From: Rothia nasimurium
GTDB taxonomy: Bacteria > Actinomycetota > Actinomycetes > Actinomycetales > Micrococcaceae
Direction of reading: 5' to 3'
DNA: 64,000 nucleotides
Assembly (NCBI RefSeq): GCF_928391935.1
Contig: NZ_CAKMTD010000001.1
Coordinates: 310,001 to 374,000, forward strand
The notes below the pieces were generated by a model, which saw only the letters and a program-made list of their open reading frames with translations, was not told where the DNA came from and made no database searches. Made by a program: the position numbers and the translations under genes. Numbering within the stretch: the first letter of the stretch is position 1; each line of letters starts with the position of its first letter. Below are positions 46,976 through 58,772 of the stretch, one piece after another.

Positions 46976-47887
46976 TTACTGATGAGTCTGGGGTTTAGAG
47001 GAGCTGGTGAACCTCACACGGCCAGCGAGGTCATGCAGGGTTTCAATCTGTTCAAAGCCAAGCCCCTCCAGACACGAGGCCATGGCCGGCCCCTGGCTTT
47101 CGTCGTGCTCCATAATCAGGTAACCGCCAGGAGCCAGGAGCTGGTAGGCCCGCTGGGCGATAGCCGCAGGAAGCTCCATGCCGTCCTCTCCCCCACCATA
47201 GAGGGCTAGCTCGGGGTCGTGGTCCCTGACCTCCGGGTCTGGTGGCAGGTTGGCAGGCGGAATGTAGGGCGGGTTCGAGGCCACCAGATCGACGGTGCCC
47301 TCCAGCCCGGCAAGAGCCGTCCGGGCGTCACCCATCACCAGGGTAACCCCGAGAGGGGCAAGGTTACGCTCTGCCCACGGGGCCGCCTCTTCAGAGAGCT
47401 CAACGGCAAGGACGCGGGCCCCCGGGCTTTCTGAGGCCAGGGCAGCAGCGATAGCCCCGGATCCGGTACACAGGTCTACCAGGAGCTGCTCAGCCTGCAG
47501 TCTACCGGCCCGAGCCCGGCTGGCCAGGGCCCCAAGGGCGTGCTCTACCAGTAGCTCAGTCTCGGGGCGGGGTACAAAAACCCCCGGGCCCACAGCCAGG
47601 GTCAGCCCCCGGAAATGGGCCTGGCCGGTCAGGTGCTGGAGGGGCACCCGCCTACCCCGTTCGGTCACCAGGTGGGCAAAGCCGTCCGGCACCGCCCGCC
47701 CCATCAGGGCCAGGGCCTGAACCCGCCCGCGTGAGACAGGCTCCTGGCCCTCCTGCTCCAATAGGAAGGCAGCCAGAAGCTCAGCGTCAGCAGCTGGTGA
47801 GGGTACACCGGCCCCGGCCAGGTAGGCCGAAGCCCGGCGAAGGGCTGAATCCAGCTCCTCACCGGGCAGGGTTGAAAAATCAGCCAC
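46976..47887 (-). CDS. prmC: Peptide chain release factor N5-glutamine methyltransferase
   Basis: 303 residues. SAM motif I is DLCTGSGAIAAALASE (about residue 140), and the catalytic ASNPPYIPP (NPPY) lies near residue 210. It methylates the GGQ glutamine of release factors. It starts 2 bases after the prfA stop, the usual coupled order. Confidence 0.95.
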   Translation of the reverse strand: MADFSTLPGEELDSALRRASAYLAGAGVPSPAADAELLAAFLLEQEGQEPVSRGRVQALALMGRAVPDGFAHLVTERGRRVPLQHLTGQAHFRGLTLAVGPGVFVPRPETELLVEHALGALASRARAGRLQAEQLLVDLCTGSGAIAAALASESPGARVLAVELSEEAAPWAERNLAPLGVTLVMGDARTALAGLEGTVDLVASNPPYIPPANLPPDPEVRDHDPELALYGGGEDGMELPAAIAQRAYQLLAPGGYLIMEHDESQGPAMASCLEGLGFEQIETLHDLAGRVRFTSSSKPQTHQ

Positions 47888-47889
47888 GC

Positions 47890-48972
47890 CTACTTGTCGT
47901 CCTGGCCTAGCTTTTCAAGGCGGGCGGCCTCGTCCATCTCAATCGCAGACTGGATGACAGCCTCCAGGTCGCCGTTGAGGACGGCGTCCAGGTTGTAGGC
48001 CTTGTACCCGGTACGGTGGTCGGCAATTCGGTTTTCAGGGAAGTTGTAAGTGCGGATACGCTCTGAACGGTCCATGGTACGCACCTGGGAGTGGCGCTTC
48101 TCAGCGTTCTCAGCGTCAATCTGCTCCTGCTGCCAGGCCAGCAGGCGGGCACGGAGCACGCGCATCGCAGCTTCACGGTTCTGAATCTGAGACTTCTCGT
48201 TCTGCATAGCAACCACAATGCCGGTGGGCAGGTGGGTAATACGCACAGCGGAGTCGGTGGTGTTCACCGACTGACCACCGGGGCCAGAAGAACGGTAGAC
48301 GTCAATCTTCAGGTCGTTCTGGTTGATCTCGATTTCCTCGGGCTCATCAACCTCGGGGAAGACCAGCACACCGGCAGCTGAGGTGTGGATACGGCCCTGG
48401 GACTCGGTTGCGGGAACACGCTGGACACGGTGGACGCCGCCCTCGTACTTGAGGTGGGCCCAGACGCCCTCAGCGGGATCGTTTGAGGTGCCCTTGATGG
48501 CCACCTGGGCGTCCTTGTAACCGCCCACGTCGGTGGTCTGGGAGGAAATCATTTCGGTCTTCCAGCCCTTGGATTCGGCGTAGCGGGTGTACATACGCAA
48601 AAGGTCAGCGGCAAAGAGGGAGGCCTCGTCGCCACCTTCGCCACCCTTGACTTCGAGAATGACGTTGCGGCCGTCGTCCGGGTCACGGGGAATCAGCAGG
48701 CGGCGCAGCTTCTCTTCAGCCTCGGGCAGCTGGGCTTCGAGTTCCTTGACCTCGGCTGCGAAGTCAGGGTCTTCAGCAGCCATCTCTGAGGCCGCTTCGA
48801 TGTCGCCCTTGAGGGTATTGACCCGGTTGTAAGCCTCAACAATACCGTTGAGCTCGGAGTAGCGGCGGCCCAGCTTACGGGCCTTCCCCTGGTCGGCGTG
48901 GACGGCCGGGTCAGCCAGCTGCTTTTGCAGGTCAGCATGCTCGTCGAGCAATACCTGAATTGATTCAAACAC
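47890..48972 (-). CDS. prfA: Peptide chain release factor 1
   Basis: 360 residues. The peptidyl-tRNA hydrolysis loop is [17 protein letters not shown] (GGQ) near residue 230. The stop-codon anticodon-like motif region ([16 protein letters not shown]) is of RF1 type. It terminates translation at UAA and UAG. Weak ribosome binding site AGAAGAGGCACATC before the ATG. Confidence 0.96.
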   Translation of the reverse strand: MFESIQVLLDEHADLQKQLADPAVHADQGKARKLGRRYSELNGIVEAYNRVNTLKGDIEAASEMAAEDPDFAAEVKELEAQLPEAEEKLRRLLIPRDPDDGRNVILEVKGGEGGDEASLFAADLLRMYTRYAESKGWKTEMISSQTTDVGGYKDAQVAIKGTSNDPAEGVWAHLKYEGGVHRVQRVPATESQGRIHTSAAGVLVFPEVDEPEEIEINQNDLKIDVYRSSGPGGQSVNTTDSAVRITHLPTGIVVAMQNEKSQIQNREAAMRVLRARLLAWQQEQIDAENAEKRHSQVRTMDRSERIRTYNFPENRIADHRTGYKAYNLDAVLNGDLEAVIQSAIEMDEAARLEKLGQDDK

Positions 48973-49035
48973 TGATGTGCCTCTTCTGGGTGTGGGCCCA
49001 AACGGGCCGTCTAAACTTCTATCGTCTTAAGCGGT

Positions 49036-49073
49036 GAGGCACCGCCAACCCGGTAGTGGGCTGGCGGTGCGTC
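49036..49073 (-). terminator. Hairpin after rho
   Basis: GCACCGCCA pairs with TGGCGGTGC (9 bp) around a loop that contains its own CCG/GGG helix, 11 bases after the rho stop. No T tract follows. Confidence 0.45.
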
Positions 49074-49080
49074 AGGGGCC

Positions 49081-51162
<2,082 letters not shown>

Positions 51163-51473
51163 GAAGATTCCTTCTCTCGAAATGTCGTTGATTTCGCGGT
51201 TAGTTACTGGCACAGCAGATGTGCCATGCCCAGAGCGGGCGATGATAAATGTGAGGGGGTTAGTCGTTACGGCCGCCCGGGGGTGGGCATAACAGGTGAC
51301 CCGGTGCCGGTGCCCAGGAACCTCAAAGGGTTTGCTGGTACACCCGGCGAAGAACGCCTCTACCATCACGGCGGGCGTACAGAACGGTTGAACATACTGA
51401 GGCTTCTACAGACCTGCTGAACCGTGGGATGAGGCTAAGTCAAGCAAGCCCGGGCACAAGGCCGAGAGCTAGA
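51163..51473 (-). promoter_or_regulatory. Rho leader region
   Basis: 311 bases without a convincing gene between thrB and rho. A perfect TGGCACA/TGTGCCA hairpin (51208-51226) lies about 45 bases before the rho start. A frame in phase with rho is open through the region but lacks a ribosome binding site. Rho is autoregulated in other bacteria, so leader control is possible but not shown. Confidence 0.4.
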
Positions 51474-52493
51474 CTAGGCGGTTTCCTCATAGGTAAGCAT
51501 AACACCTTTAGTGTCAATGTCGATATCCAGCACCCGCCAGCTAACCGGCCGACCCTCGTGCTGATTAGGCTCGCTCTCGGTGGCGAAGGCCTCAATGGCC
51601 TCACGAATCTTGACGCGTTCGTCCGCCCCGTTGGCCAGGGCCATGACGGTGGGCCCGGCTCCCGAAATGACGGCAGCAAAGCCCTTGCCCCGCAAGTACT
51701 TGACCAGGGCGGCACTGGGCTTCATGGCCACAGCCCGGTAGGACTGGTGCAGCAGGTCGCTGGTTGCCGGTAGCAGGTAGTCCGGGTAGGATGCCAGGGC
51801 CTGGGTCAGCAGGGCAGCCCGGCCGGAGTTGGCGGCGGCCTCCCGGTGGGGAACAGTCTCAGGAATCAGGCCGCGGGCTACCTTGGTGGGTACCTCGTAG
51901 TCGGGCACGGCAATCACCGGCAGCACGCTCTTATGGGCCGGTACGGGCAGGGAGTGCCAACCAGAATCGTCCCCGTAGGAAATCACAACATGCCCGTAGA
52001 GGGAGGGGGCCACGTTATCGGGGTGCCCCTCCATACCCGAGCAAATCTGGAGGACGGCCTCAGCATCAAGCTGCAGGTCAGCAGGAAGCAGGCCGTTTGC
52101 TGCCGTCACCCCAGCCACAATGGCTGAGGCTGAAGAACCCATACCCCGGGAGTGGGGAATCCGGTTATGGGCCTGGATATGCAGGGAGGGAACCTCAAAC
52201 AGGCCAACGGCCTTCCAGGCCGTCAGCATAGCTTTGACCACCAGGTGGCTGGCGTCCTGAGGGACCTCCTCGGCCCCCTCACCTGACAGGTCGAAGGTCA
52301 GCTGCCCCTCCCCCGGCGTCCTGGTCACCACCAAATCATCGTAGTAGGCCAGGGCTAGACCCAAGGAGTCATAACCGGGGCCAAGATTTGCCGATGAGGC
52401 CGGGACCTGCACGGTCACACGGGCCCCTACAGGAATCACGTCGGGGGAAACGAAAGACTCATCAGAGCCATCAATCATGGGCAGGGCAACCAT
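51474..52493 (-). CDS. thrB: Homoserine kinase
   Basis: 339 residues. GHMP-kinase motifs: VPASSANLGPGYDSLGLAL (motif 1, about residues 30-48), HSRGMGSSASAIVAGV (ATP loop) and VISGAGPTVMAL (motif 3). Phosphorylates homoserine in threonine biosynthesis. It starts 4 bases after the hom stop. The threonine synthase gene that usually lies between hom and thrB in relatives is absent here. Confidence 0.95.
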   Translation of the reverse strand: MVALPMIDGSDESFVSPDVIPVGARVTVQVPASSANLGPGYDSLGLALAYYDDLVVTRTPGEGQLTFDLSGEGAEEVPQDASHLVVKAMLTAWKAVGLFEVPSLHIQAHNRIPHSRGMGSSASAIVAGVTAANGLLPADLQLDAEAVLQICSGMEGHPDNVAPSLYGHVVISYGDDSGWHSLPVPAHKSVLPVIAVPDYEVPTKVARGLIPETVPHREAAANSGRAALLTQALASYPDYLLPATSDLLHQSYRAVAMKPSAALVKYLRGKGFAAVISGAGPTVMALANGADERVKIREAIEAFATESEPNQHEGRPVSWRVLDIDIDTKGVMLTYEETA

Positions 52494-52497
52494 ACTT

Positions 52498-53784
52498 CTA
52501 ACCTTCTACACGGACCACAGAGGTAATGTCACGGACAGTATCCAGGGCGTCCACCACGGCCATGGTCTTGCGCAGGTTCGCGTCGGTGGCGCGGTGGGTG
52601 ACGATACGAATGGAGGCGCTGGTGCCGTCGCCGGTGCCCTTCGCCTGGCGCATGGTTTCAATAGAAACACCGTGCTCAGCAAAGATACGGGCAATGTTTG
52701 CCAGAACACCCAGCTTATCTTCCACCACGATACCCACAGAGTATCGGGAGACAACGTCGTTCATGGGGGTTGCCACCAGGTTAGCGTGGGAGGACTCGGG
52801 GATACCCGGGCCACCGAGCACCAGGCGGCGGGAGAGAGAAACGAAGTCACCCAGCACCGCTGAGGCGGTGGGGGCGCCACCTGCACCGGGGCCGTAGAAC
52901 ATGAGCTCACCGGCGTTTTCAGCCTGCACGAAGACGGCGTTGTAGGCCCCGTGGACGGACGCCAGCGGGTGGGTGCGGGGCACCAAGGTGGGATTCACGC
53001 GGATGTTGACGCCCTCCCCGTCCTTTTCGCAGACAGCCAGCAGCTTAATAACGTAACCGTCGGCAGCCGCTGCAGCCACGTCGTCGGCGGTGATGGAGGT
53101 AATGCCCTCGCAGTGAACGTCGTCGATGGTGAAGTCAGAGTGGAAGGCCAGGGAGGCAACGATCGCGGCCTTGGAGGCGGCATCGTGGCCCTCAACGTCG
53201 GCGGTGGGGTCAGCCTCAGCGTAGCCCAGGCGCTGGGCCTCAGCCAGGGCGTCGGAGAACTGGGCGCCGGTGGTGTCCATCTGATCCAAGATGTAGTTGG
53301 TGGTGCCGTTCATGATACCCAGCACGCGGGTGATCTGGTCACCAGCCAGGGAATCACGCAGGGGGCGCAGAATGGGGATAGCACCTGCAACAGCAGCCTC
53401 ATAGGAAAGCTGGGCCCCGCTCTTAGCAGCCGCAGCAGCCAGCTCAACCCCGTGCTTGGCCAGCAGGGCCTTGTTCCCTGACACCACGGACTTACCGGCG
53501 GTCAGGGCCCGCAGGATACGGGTACGGGCAGGTTCAATACCGCCAGTGAGCTCAATGACGACGTCGGCGGCATCAATGAGGGAATCAGCGTCGGTGGTGT
53601 AGAGCTCGGGGGCGGCATCGTAATGACGCTTGGCAGAGGTATCACGCACGGCAATACCGATCAGTTCGACGTCGGTGCCGATACGGTCGCGCAGGGCTGC
53701 AGCGTCCTCGGTGAGCATACGGGCTACCTGCGAACCGACGTTACCGGCGCCCAGTAGCGCTACTTTGATGGGGGAAGTGCTCAT
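52498..53784 (-). CDS. hom: Homoserine dehydrogenase
   Basis: 428 residues from ATG 53784, with AGGAG 5 bases upstream. NAD(P)-binding VALLGAGNVGSQVARML at the start, GIMNGTTNYILDQM and YAEADPTADVEGHDAA (substrate site), and a C-terminal ACT domain (YSVGIVVEDKLGVLANIARIF) for threonine feedback. Reduces aspartate semialdehyde to homoserine. Confidence 0.96.
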   Translation of the reverse strand: MSTSPIKVALLGAGNVGSQVARMLTEDAAALRDRIGTDVELIGIAVRDTSAKRHYDAAPELYTTDADSLIDAADVVIELTGGIEPARTRILRALTAGKSVVSGNKALLAKHGVELAAAAAKSGAQLSYEAAVAGAIPILRPLRDSLAGDQITRVLGIMNGTTNYILDQMDTTGAQFSDALAEAQRLGYAEADPTADVEGHDAASKAAIVASLAFHSDFTIDDVHCEGITSITADDVAAAAADGYVIKLLAVCEKDGEGVNIRVNPTLVPRTHPLASVHGAYNAVFVQAENAGELMFYGPGAGGAPTASAVLGDFVSLSRRLVLGGPGIPESSHANLVATPMNDVVSRYSVGIVVEDKLGVLANIARIFAEHGVSIETMRQAKGTGDGTSASIRIVTHRATDANLRKTMAVVDALDTVRDITSVVRVEG

Positions 53785-53962
53785 GGCCTCTCCTGACATT
53801 GTGGTGTTGAGGGGGTCAGTCCACCACCCTACGGGGTGGACCGTCGCTGGCCCTGCGTTCGTGCTTACATTCTTTCAGTATTACGGTGTTACTGCACCTT
53901 GCGTCCACATTACGGCCCCCTGTAGGCAGGGCCGAAGCCGGACGTGGTGGGTGAGGGTGGCT

Positions 53963-53998
53963 GGGGCGGGGCAGGGCCTCAGTAGTTGGCCCCGCCCC
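53963..53998 (-). terminator. Terminator-like hairpin after lysA
   Basis: GGGGCGGGGC pairs with GCCCCGCCCC (10 bp, 16-base loop) 20 bases after the lysA stop; no T tract. It separates argS-lysA from hom-thrB. Confidence 0.5.
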
Positions 53999-54017
53999 GG
54001 AGGTGGGGTATCTACCC

Positions 54018-55502
54018 CTAGACCAGGCCCAGGTCGCGGGCCAGCATGTCCTCTTCAGTTTCGCGGCGGATAATTGCACGCGGTTCCTTACCCTGAGCCG
54101 TCGCGATGACCGGCGGGCGGGTCAGGTAGTTGTAGTTGGAGGCCATGACGTGGTTGTAGGCGCCGGTGGCCGGAACAGCCAGGATATCGCCCGCTGCCAG
54201 GTCAGCCGGTAGGTAACAGTAACGAATCACGATATCGCCAGATTCGCAGTGCTTACCCACCACGCGGGTCAGGACCTGCTCCCCGTCCGGGGCCCGGTTT
54301 GCCAGGGTCACGGCGTAGTCGGACTCGTAGAGCACCGGGCGGGGGTTATCGCTCATGCCGCCGTCGACCGAGACGTAGCGACGCACGCGGGCATCCCCGT
54401 GCTCGTCCTCAATCGCCACGTCCTTGATGGTACCCACCGTGTAGAGGGTGATACCCGAAGGGCCCGAGATGGAACGGCCCGGTTCAAAGGAGAGATGGGG
54501 AATGGCCATACCCACATTGGCGCAGGTCTTAGAAACCATGTCAGCCAGTTCGGTGGCGATATCGGCTGAACCGCGCGGGTCGTCCTGCTCGGTGTAGCCG
54601 ATACCGTAGCCGCCACCCAGGTCAATTTCGGGCAGCACCACGCCAAATCGCTCGTTGAGCTGCTGCATGTAGGTCAGCACCTTCTCAGCGGCCTTGCCGA
54701 AGCCCTCGGCCTCAAAGATCTGGGAGCCGATGTGGCAGTGCAAACCGCGCAGGTCGATATACTCGCTGGCCAGGGCCAAGGCAGCAGCCACGGTGGCGTA
54801 GGCGTCATCAGCGGTGACTCCCAGTTCAGCCAGCTCTTCAGATGACAGGCCAGCCAGAGCCGCAGTACCGGCAGCCAGGGACTGGCCGAACTTCTGGTCC
54901 TCGTGGGCGGTAGCAATGTAGTCGTGGGTCGAGGCGTGGACGCCCGGGGTCACGCGGAGCATGACCGGGGCGGTGACGCCCAACTCGGCTGCTACCTCCG
55001 CAATCAGCTGCACCTCGGGGACCGAGTCGGCCACCAGGCGTCCTACCCCGTAGCGCAAGGCGCGGGCAATCTCGCCCGCCGACTTGTTGTTACCGTGCAG
55101 GGCAATCTTGGCCCCGGGCACCCCGGCCCGCATGGCGATAGCCAGCTCCCCGCCGCTGGCGGTGTCCAGGCACAGGCCTTCTTCCTCAGCCCACTTGGCT
55201 ACAGCGGTTGCCAGGAAGGACTTACCGGCATAGTAGACCGATACCTCAGCCCCGTGCTTCTCAAAAGCTGTCTCAAAGGCTGACCGGAACTCAGCGGCCC
55301 GGGCCCGGAAGGTGGTCTCCGAAAAGACGTACTCGGGGGTACCGAAATCGGCGACCAGGCGGCTGACGGGGGTGCCGTCCACCTCAAGTTCGCCGCTCGC
55401 AGAGCGGGTGAAGGAGGGCATCCAGATGACCGGGTCGAGGTCGGCCGGGGCGGACGGGTAGCTCAGCCAGTCGGGCTTAAACAGTGCGGCCTCTGCGCCC
55501 AT
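54018..55502 (-). CDS. lysA: Diaminopimelate decarboxylase
   Basis: 494 residues. The PLP lysine is in SVYYAGKSFLATAV (about residue 80), the phosphate-binding glycine loop in EIDLGGGYGIGY, and the Arg/Cys active-site segments in EPGRSISG and GKHCESGDI. Last step of lysine synthesis in the cytoplasm. ATG directly abuts the argS TAA stop (no gap), so it is coupled to argS, the common actinobacterial argS-lysA pair. Confidence 0.96.
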   Translation of the reverse strand: MGAEAALFKPDWLSYPSAPADLDPVIWMPSFTRSASGELEVDGTPVSRLVADFGTPEYVFSETTFRARAAEFRSAFETAFEKHGAEVSVYYAGKSFLATAVAKWAEEEGLCLDTASGGELAIAMRAGVPGAKIALHGNNKSAGEIARALRYGVGRLVADSVPEVQLIAEVAAELGVTAPVMLRVTPGVHASTHDYIATAHEDQKFGQSLAAGTAALAGLSSEELAELGVTADDAYATVAAALALASEYIDLRGLHCHIGSQIFEAEGFGKAAEKVLTYMQQLNERFGVVLPEIDLGGGYGIGYTEQDDPRGSADIATELADMVSKTCANVGMAIPHLSFEPGRSISGPSGITLYTVGTIKDVAIEDEHGDARVRRYVSVDGGMSDNPRPVLYESDYAVTLANRAPDGEQVLTRVVGKHCESGDIVIRYCYLPADLAAGDILAVPATGAYNHVMASNYNYLTRPPVIATAQGKEPRAIIRRETEEDMLARDLGLV

Positions 55503-57164
55503 TTACATCTTCTCCGGTGCGCTTACACCTAGCAGGCCCAGGCCGTTGGCCAATACCTGGCGGGTAGCGTTGTTCAGCAGCAGGCGGGTGCGGTGCAGGT
55601 CGGTGACCTCTTCATCGCCCTTGGGGGCAACGTGGGAGACACCGTACCAGCGGTGGTAGGCACCGGCCAGGGTTTCCAGGTAGCGGGCCACGCGGTGGGG
55701 CTCGCGGAAATCAGCGGCCTCCTTGACGGCACCCGCGAACTGGCCCAGGGCAGCCAGCAGGGCTGAATCTGCCTCTGAGTTCAGCAGGGAGGTATCGACG
55801 GAGTCAGTGGTGACGCCGGCTGCCTCAGCATTGCGGGCAATAGCGCAGGTGCGGGCGTGGGCGTACTGCACGTAGAAGACCGGGTTCTCGTTGGACTGTT
55901 TGGTCAGCAGATCCAGGTCGATATCGATGTTGGAGTCAACCGAGTAGCGGGTCAGGGAGTAACGGGCTGCATCCACACCCACGATTTCAACCAGGTCTTC
56001 CAGGGTCACGACGGTACCGGCACGCTTAGACATACGCACGGGCTTGCCGTCCTTGACCAGGTTAACCATCTGGCCAATCATGACCTCAACCATGTTGGGG
56101 TCATCGCCCAGGGCAGCGGCAGCGGCCTTGAGGCGGGCTACATAGCCGTGGTGGTCAGCACCCAGCATGTAGATTGCCAGGTCAGCGGGGTTCTCTTCGC
56201 GCTTGGTCTTGTCCTGGAAGTAGGCGATGTCACCGGCGATGTAGGCGGCATTGCCGTCGGACTTGATAACCACGCGGTCCTTGTCGTCGCCGAAGTCGGT
56301 GGACTTGAGCCACCAGGCGCCGTCCTTAAAGTAAAGGTTCTCGGACTCCTTGAGCTTCTCCAGCAGCTCGTCGACCTTGCCGTTTTCAAAGAGGGAGTTC
56401 TCGTGGAAGTAGACGTCAAAATCGACGTGGAAGTCGTGCAGGGAGGCCTTGATGTCCTCGAACATGAACTCAACACCGGTGGCGCGGAAAACCTCCTGGG
56501 GATCTTCGGCGTCGAGGGCGTCGGGTCGAACCTCAAGCACCCGGTTGGCGATATCGGTGATGTACTCGCCACCGTAGCCGTCCTCGGGGGCCTCCTCGCC
56601 CTTGGCGCGGGCCAGCAGGGAGCGGGCGAAGCGGTCAATCTGGTTGCCGTGGTCGTTGAAGTAGTACTCGCGCACGACCTTGGCGCCCTGGGAGATGAAG
56701 ATACGGGCCAGGGAGTCGCCGACGGCTGCCCAGCGGGTGCCGCCCAGGTGGATGGGGCCGGTGGGGTTAGCGGAAACGAACTCCAGGTTGATGGTCTGGC
56801 CGGCCAGGGTGTCGTTGGTGCCAAAGGCTGAGCCCTGCTCGACGATGGTCTTGGCCAGTTCACCTGCTGCGGCGGCGTCCAGGGTGATGTTCAGGAAGCC
56901 GGGGCCAGCGATATCGACGCTTGCCACACCGGCAATGTCGGTGATTCGGGCAGCTAGGATCTGGGCTACCTCGCGGGGGTTGAGCCCAACCTTTTTGGAA
57001 ATCTGCAGGGCGATGTTGGTGGCCCAGTCGCCGTGGTCGCGGTTCTTGGGGCGTTCTACGCGCACAGCGGGGGCGGTTTCGCCGTCGGTCAGGGTTAGGT
57101 CACCGGCTTCAAACGCTGCGGTCAGCGCGCCGTCAATTGCACTTGAGAGTTCTTCGGGAGTCAT
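55503..57164 (-). CDS. argS: Arginyl-tRNA synthetase
   Basis: 553 residues from ATG 57164 ([10 protein letters not shown]). The class I signatures are [13 protein letters not shown] (HIGH-like, the usual actinobacterial HLGG form) and VRMSKRAGT (KMSKS-like). The N-terminal Add1 domain and C-terminal DALR anticodon-binding domain ([15 protein letters not shown] and [13 protein letters not shown]) are present. Charges tRNA-Arg; a tRNA-Arg(CCG) gene lies about 1.2 kb away. Confidence 0.97.
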   Translation of the reverse strand: MTPEELSSAIDGALTAAFEAGDLTLTDGETAPAVRVERPKNRDHGDWATNIALQISKKVGLNPREVAQILAARITDIAGVASVDIAGPGFLNITLDAAAAGELAKTIVEQGSAFGTNDTLAGQTINLEFVSANPTGPIHLGGTRWAAVGDSLARIFISQGAKVVREYYFNDHGNQIDRFARSLLARAKGEEAPEDGYGGEYITDIANRVLEVRPDALDAEDPQEVFRATGVEFMFEDIKASLHDFHVDFDVYFHENSLFENGKVDELLEKLKESENLYFKDGAWWLKSTDFGDDKDRVVIKSDGNAAYIAGDIAYFQDKTKREENPADLAIYMLGADHHGYVARLKAAAAALGDDPNMVEVMIGQMVNLVKDGKPVRMSKRAGTVVTLEDLVEIVGVDAARYSLTRYSVDSNIDIDLDLLTKQSNENPVFYVQYAHARTCAIARNAEAAGVTTDSVDTSLLNSEADSALLAALGQFAGAVKEAADFREPHRVARYLETLAGAYHRWYGVSHVAPKGDEEVTDLHRTRLLLNNATRQVLANGLGLLGVSAPEKM

Positions 57165-57174
57165 AGGTTCAAGT

Positions 57175-58080
57175 CTACAGGGTGAGCTGTTCACCTACCC
57201 AGTGAATGATATGTTCCCAGGCGCTTTCGCTGGCGTAGATGGCTGGGTCGGAGTGTTCTGCTCCCCCGATGAGGGTGAGTTCGGTGGGTATTCCGGCGGC
57301 TGAGAGGGCGCGGTGGGCTTCGATGGATTGGTTGGGTGGGACGCAGGTGTCTGCGGTTCCGTGGATGTAGTAGACCGGGGCGTGGGTTCGGTCGCCGGTT
57401 CTCTGGGCTGTGCGGGCGTAGTCGATGGGGTGGGCTTTGGCCCAGTTGATTTCTGCCGGGGTGCCTGCTGGGGCGGGGTAGGTGGAGCCGAGGAGCCGCC
57501 ATTCGGCGCCGTCGTCCTCGGGGTGGTTGTAGGGGAAGCCCCAGGTGACGCGGTCGTCGAAGATGGTGCGTAGGTCGCTGACCCCGTAGATGGAGACGGC
57601 GCAGCGGACGGACGAGTCGGGCTCACCTGCGATGGTGCGGGTTGCGAGCGCACTGGCGGAGAGGCCTTCGAGGTAGGGTTCGTTGAGGTGGCCGGTGGCG
57701 GCGGCTAGTTGGACGAGGTGCCCGCCTGCTGATCCGCCTGCGAGGGTGATTCGGTTGGGGTCGATTCCGAGGTCTTTGGCCTTGGTTTTGAAGTGGCGGA
57801 TGGCTGTTTTGAGGTCGTTGATTTGGGCGGGGAAGGGGGCTTCGTGGCTGAGTCGGTAGTTGATGGAGGCGGTGGCGTAGCCTGCCTGGGTGAAGCGGTG
57901 GCGGATGTGGTGGAGGCCGTTGTCGGCGTGGGCGAAGGTGGTTTTGTCGCCGAATCGCCAGGCTCCGCCGTGGACGTAGATGAGGAGGGGCGCTGGCTGG
58001 TTGGGTGCCTGGGGTGGGTAGAAGTCGTAGGTTTGGGAGGGGTGGGTGGTACCAGCGTAGTTGCCGGTGATTGTGGTCAT
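57175..58080 (-). CDS. Alpha/beta hydrolase, carboxylesterase/lipase (BD-FAE-like)
   Basis: 301 residues. [16 protein letters not shown] supplies the HGG oxyanion motif, [15 protein letters not shown] the nucleophilic serine elbow (GxSxG) near residue 117, DTCVPPNQS the acid, and [10 protein letters not shown] the histidine. No signal peptide, so cytoplasmic. Substrates for such enzymes include short-chain esters and formyl-kynurenine; not determinable here. Stop lies 10 bases after the argS ATG region on the other side (the two genes do not overlap). Confidence 0.88.
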   Translation of the reverse strand: MTTITGNYAGTTHPSQTYDFYPPQAPNQPAPLLIYVHGGAWRFGDKTTFAHADNGLHHIRHRFTQAGYATASINYRLSHEAPFPAQINDLKTAIRHFKTKAKDLGIDPNRITLAGGSAGGHLVQLAAATGHLNEPYLEGLSASALATRTIAGEPDSSVRCAVSIYGVSDLRTIFDDRVTWGFPYNHPEDDGAEWRLLGSTYPAPAGTPAEINWAKAHPIDYARTAQRTGDRTHAPVYYIHGTADTCVPPNQSIEAHRALSAAGIPTELTLIGGAEHSDPAIYASESAWEHIIHWVGEQLTL

Positions 58081-58197
58081 TGGTTCAGCCCTTCGGTGCG
58101 CCTTTTTGTTCCTACTGTAGCTGGTTTGTGTTGTGGGGCGGTTTTTCTGGTAGAGTAATCAGGTCTGAGTTTCACTGTGTACAGTGAGTATTCGGAG

Positions 58198-58372
58198 TTG
58201 CCCTCGTAGCTCAGATGAGTGAGGATTTCCGCGAAGCGAATCAGAAATCCGAGCGAATCAGCCGAGCTTGCGAGATGGAGCGCATTTTTCCGAGCGAGCG
58301 AGGAAATAAAAAATGCGCGTAATCAGCCGAGCTTGCGAGGCTGCTAAACATGATTAACTAGGTTGATCATCA
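58198..58372. repeat. tRNA-Arg 5' fragment duplication followed by a compact hairpin element
   Basis: TTGCCCTCGTAGCTCAG (58198-58214) is an exact copy of the first 17 bases around the tRNA-Arg 5' end (58375-58391). The 160 bases between hold GGATTTC/GAAATCC (58223-58250) and a GCGCATTTTT/AAAAATGCGC hairpin (58280-58318). A 19-bp direct repeat, AATCAGCCGAGCTTGCGAG, occurs at 58256 and 58321. Together with the esterase promoter this fills 58081-58376; no protein gene is seen. Confidence 0.7.
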
Positions 58373-58376
58373 TATT

Positions 58377-58449
58377 GCCCTCGTAGCTCAGTGGATAGAG
58401 CACCAGTTTCCGGAGCTGGGTGTCGAAGGTTCGAATCCTTTCGAGGGCA
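58377..58449 (+). tRNA. tRNA-Arg (anticodon CCG)
   Basis: Cloverleaf by eye: acceptor GCCCTCG with CGAGGGC, D arm GCTC-AGTGGATA-GAGC, anticodon stem CCAGT/GCTGG with loop TTCCGGA (anticodon CCG, reads CGG), variable GTGTC, and T arm GAAGG-TTCGAAT-CCTTT. The discriminator base is A and CCA is not encoded. It is followed immediately by a 22-bp perfect hairpin that overlaps its last two bases. Confidence 0.95.
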
Positions 58450-58506
58450 CAAAAAGAGAAGGTATGCCAAAATGCGCGAAGCGCTGGCATACCTTCTCTT
58501 TTTGTG
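58448..58506 (+). terminator. Strong terminator of tRNA-Arg
   Basis: A perfect 22-bp stem (58448-58469 with 58485-58506) built on AAAAAGAGAAGGTATGCCA and its complement, ending in TTTTTGTG. The 15-base loop contains its own GCGC/GCGC pairing. This is the left part of a 95-bp unit that is repeated downstream. Confidence 0.85.
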
Positions 58507-58696
58507 CCCGGCGTGAAGAAAGGCCCCAGTGGGGCCTTTTAGCCGGCTACAACAAGCACAGCCAAAATGCGCGAAGCGCTGGCATACCTTCTCTTTTTGT
58601 GCCCGGCGTGAAGAAAGGCCCCAGTGGGGCCTTTTAGCCGGCTACAACAGGGGATGCCAGAATGCGCGAAGCGCTGGCATACCTTCTCTTTTTGTG
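58466..58696. repeat. 95-bp tandem repeat carrying terminator hairpins
   Basis: Units start at 58466, 58561 and 58656. The first two are identical over 89 of 95 bases, and the third is cut short after about 43. Each full unit has the right arm of the tRNA terminator plus a second hairpin AAAGGCCCC-AGT-GGGGCCTTT (58519-58539 and 58614-58634). Only the first unit keeps the left arm needed for the long stem. With the remaining bases to 58772 this explains the 323-base gap; no gene is seen. Confidence 0.9.
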
Positions 58697-58772
58697 CCTG
58701 ACATCCGCCTTCTTCCCCGTATGTATTCTGTTTTACCCGCAACTAGGTGCGGGGTTTCAGACTAAGTGCGGG

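Noticed and set aside
56700..56790. Apparent loss of the HIGH motif in ArgRS
   Set aside because: HLGG is a normal variant in actinobacterial ArgRS; the KMSKS-like motif is intact.
55857..56831. A 324-codon frame antisense to argS
   Set aside because: Shadow of a conserved argS coding region; no ribosome binding site and no family features.
58466..58696. Possible CRISPR array downstream of tRNA-Arg
   Set aside because: The period is 95 bp with whole-unit identity and terminator hairpins, not short repeats with spacers.
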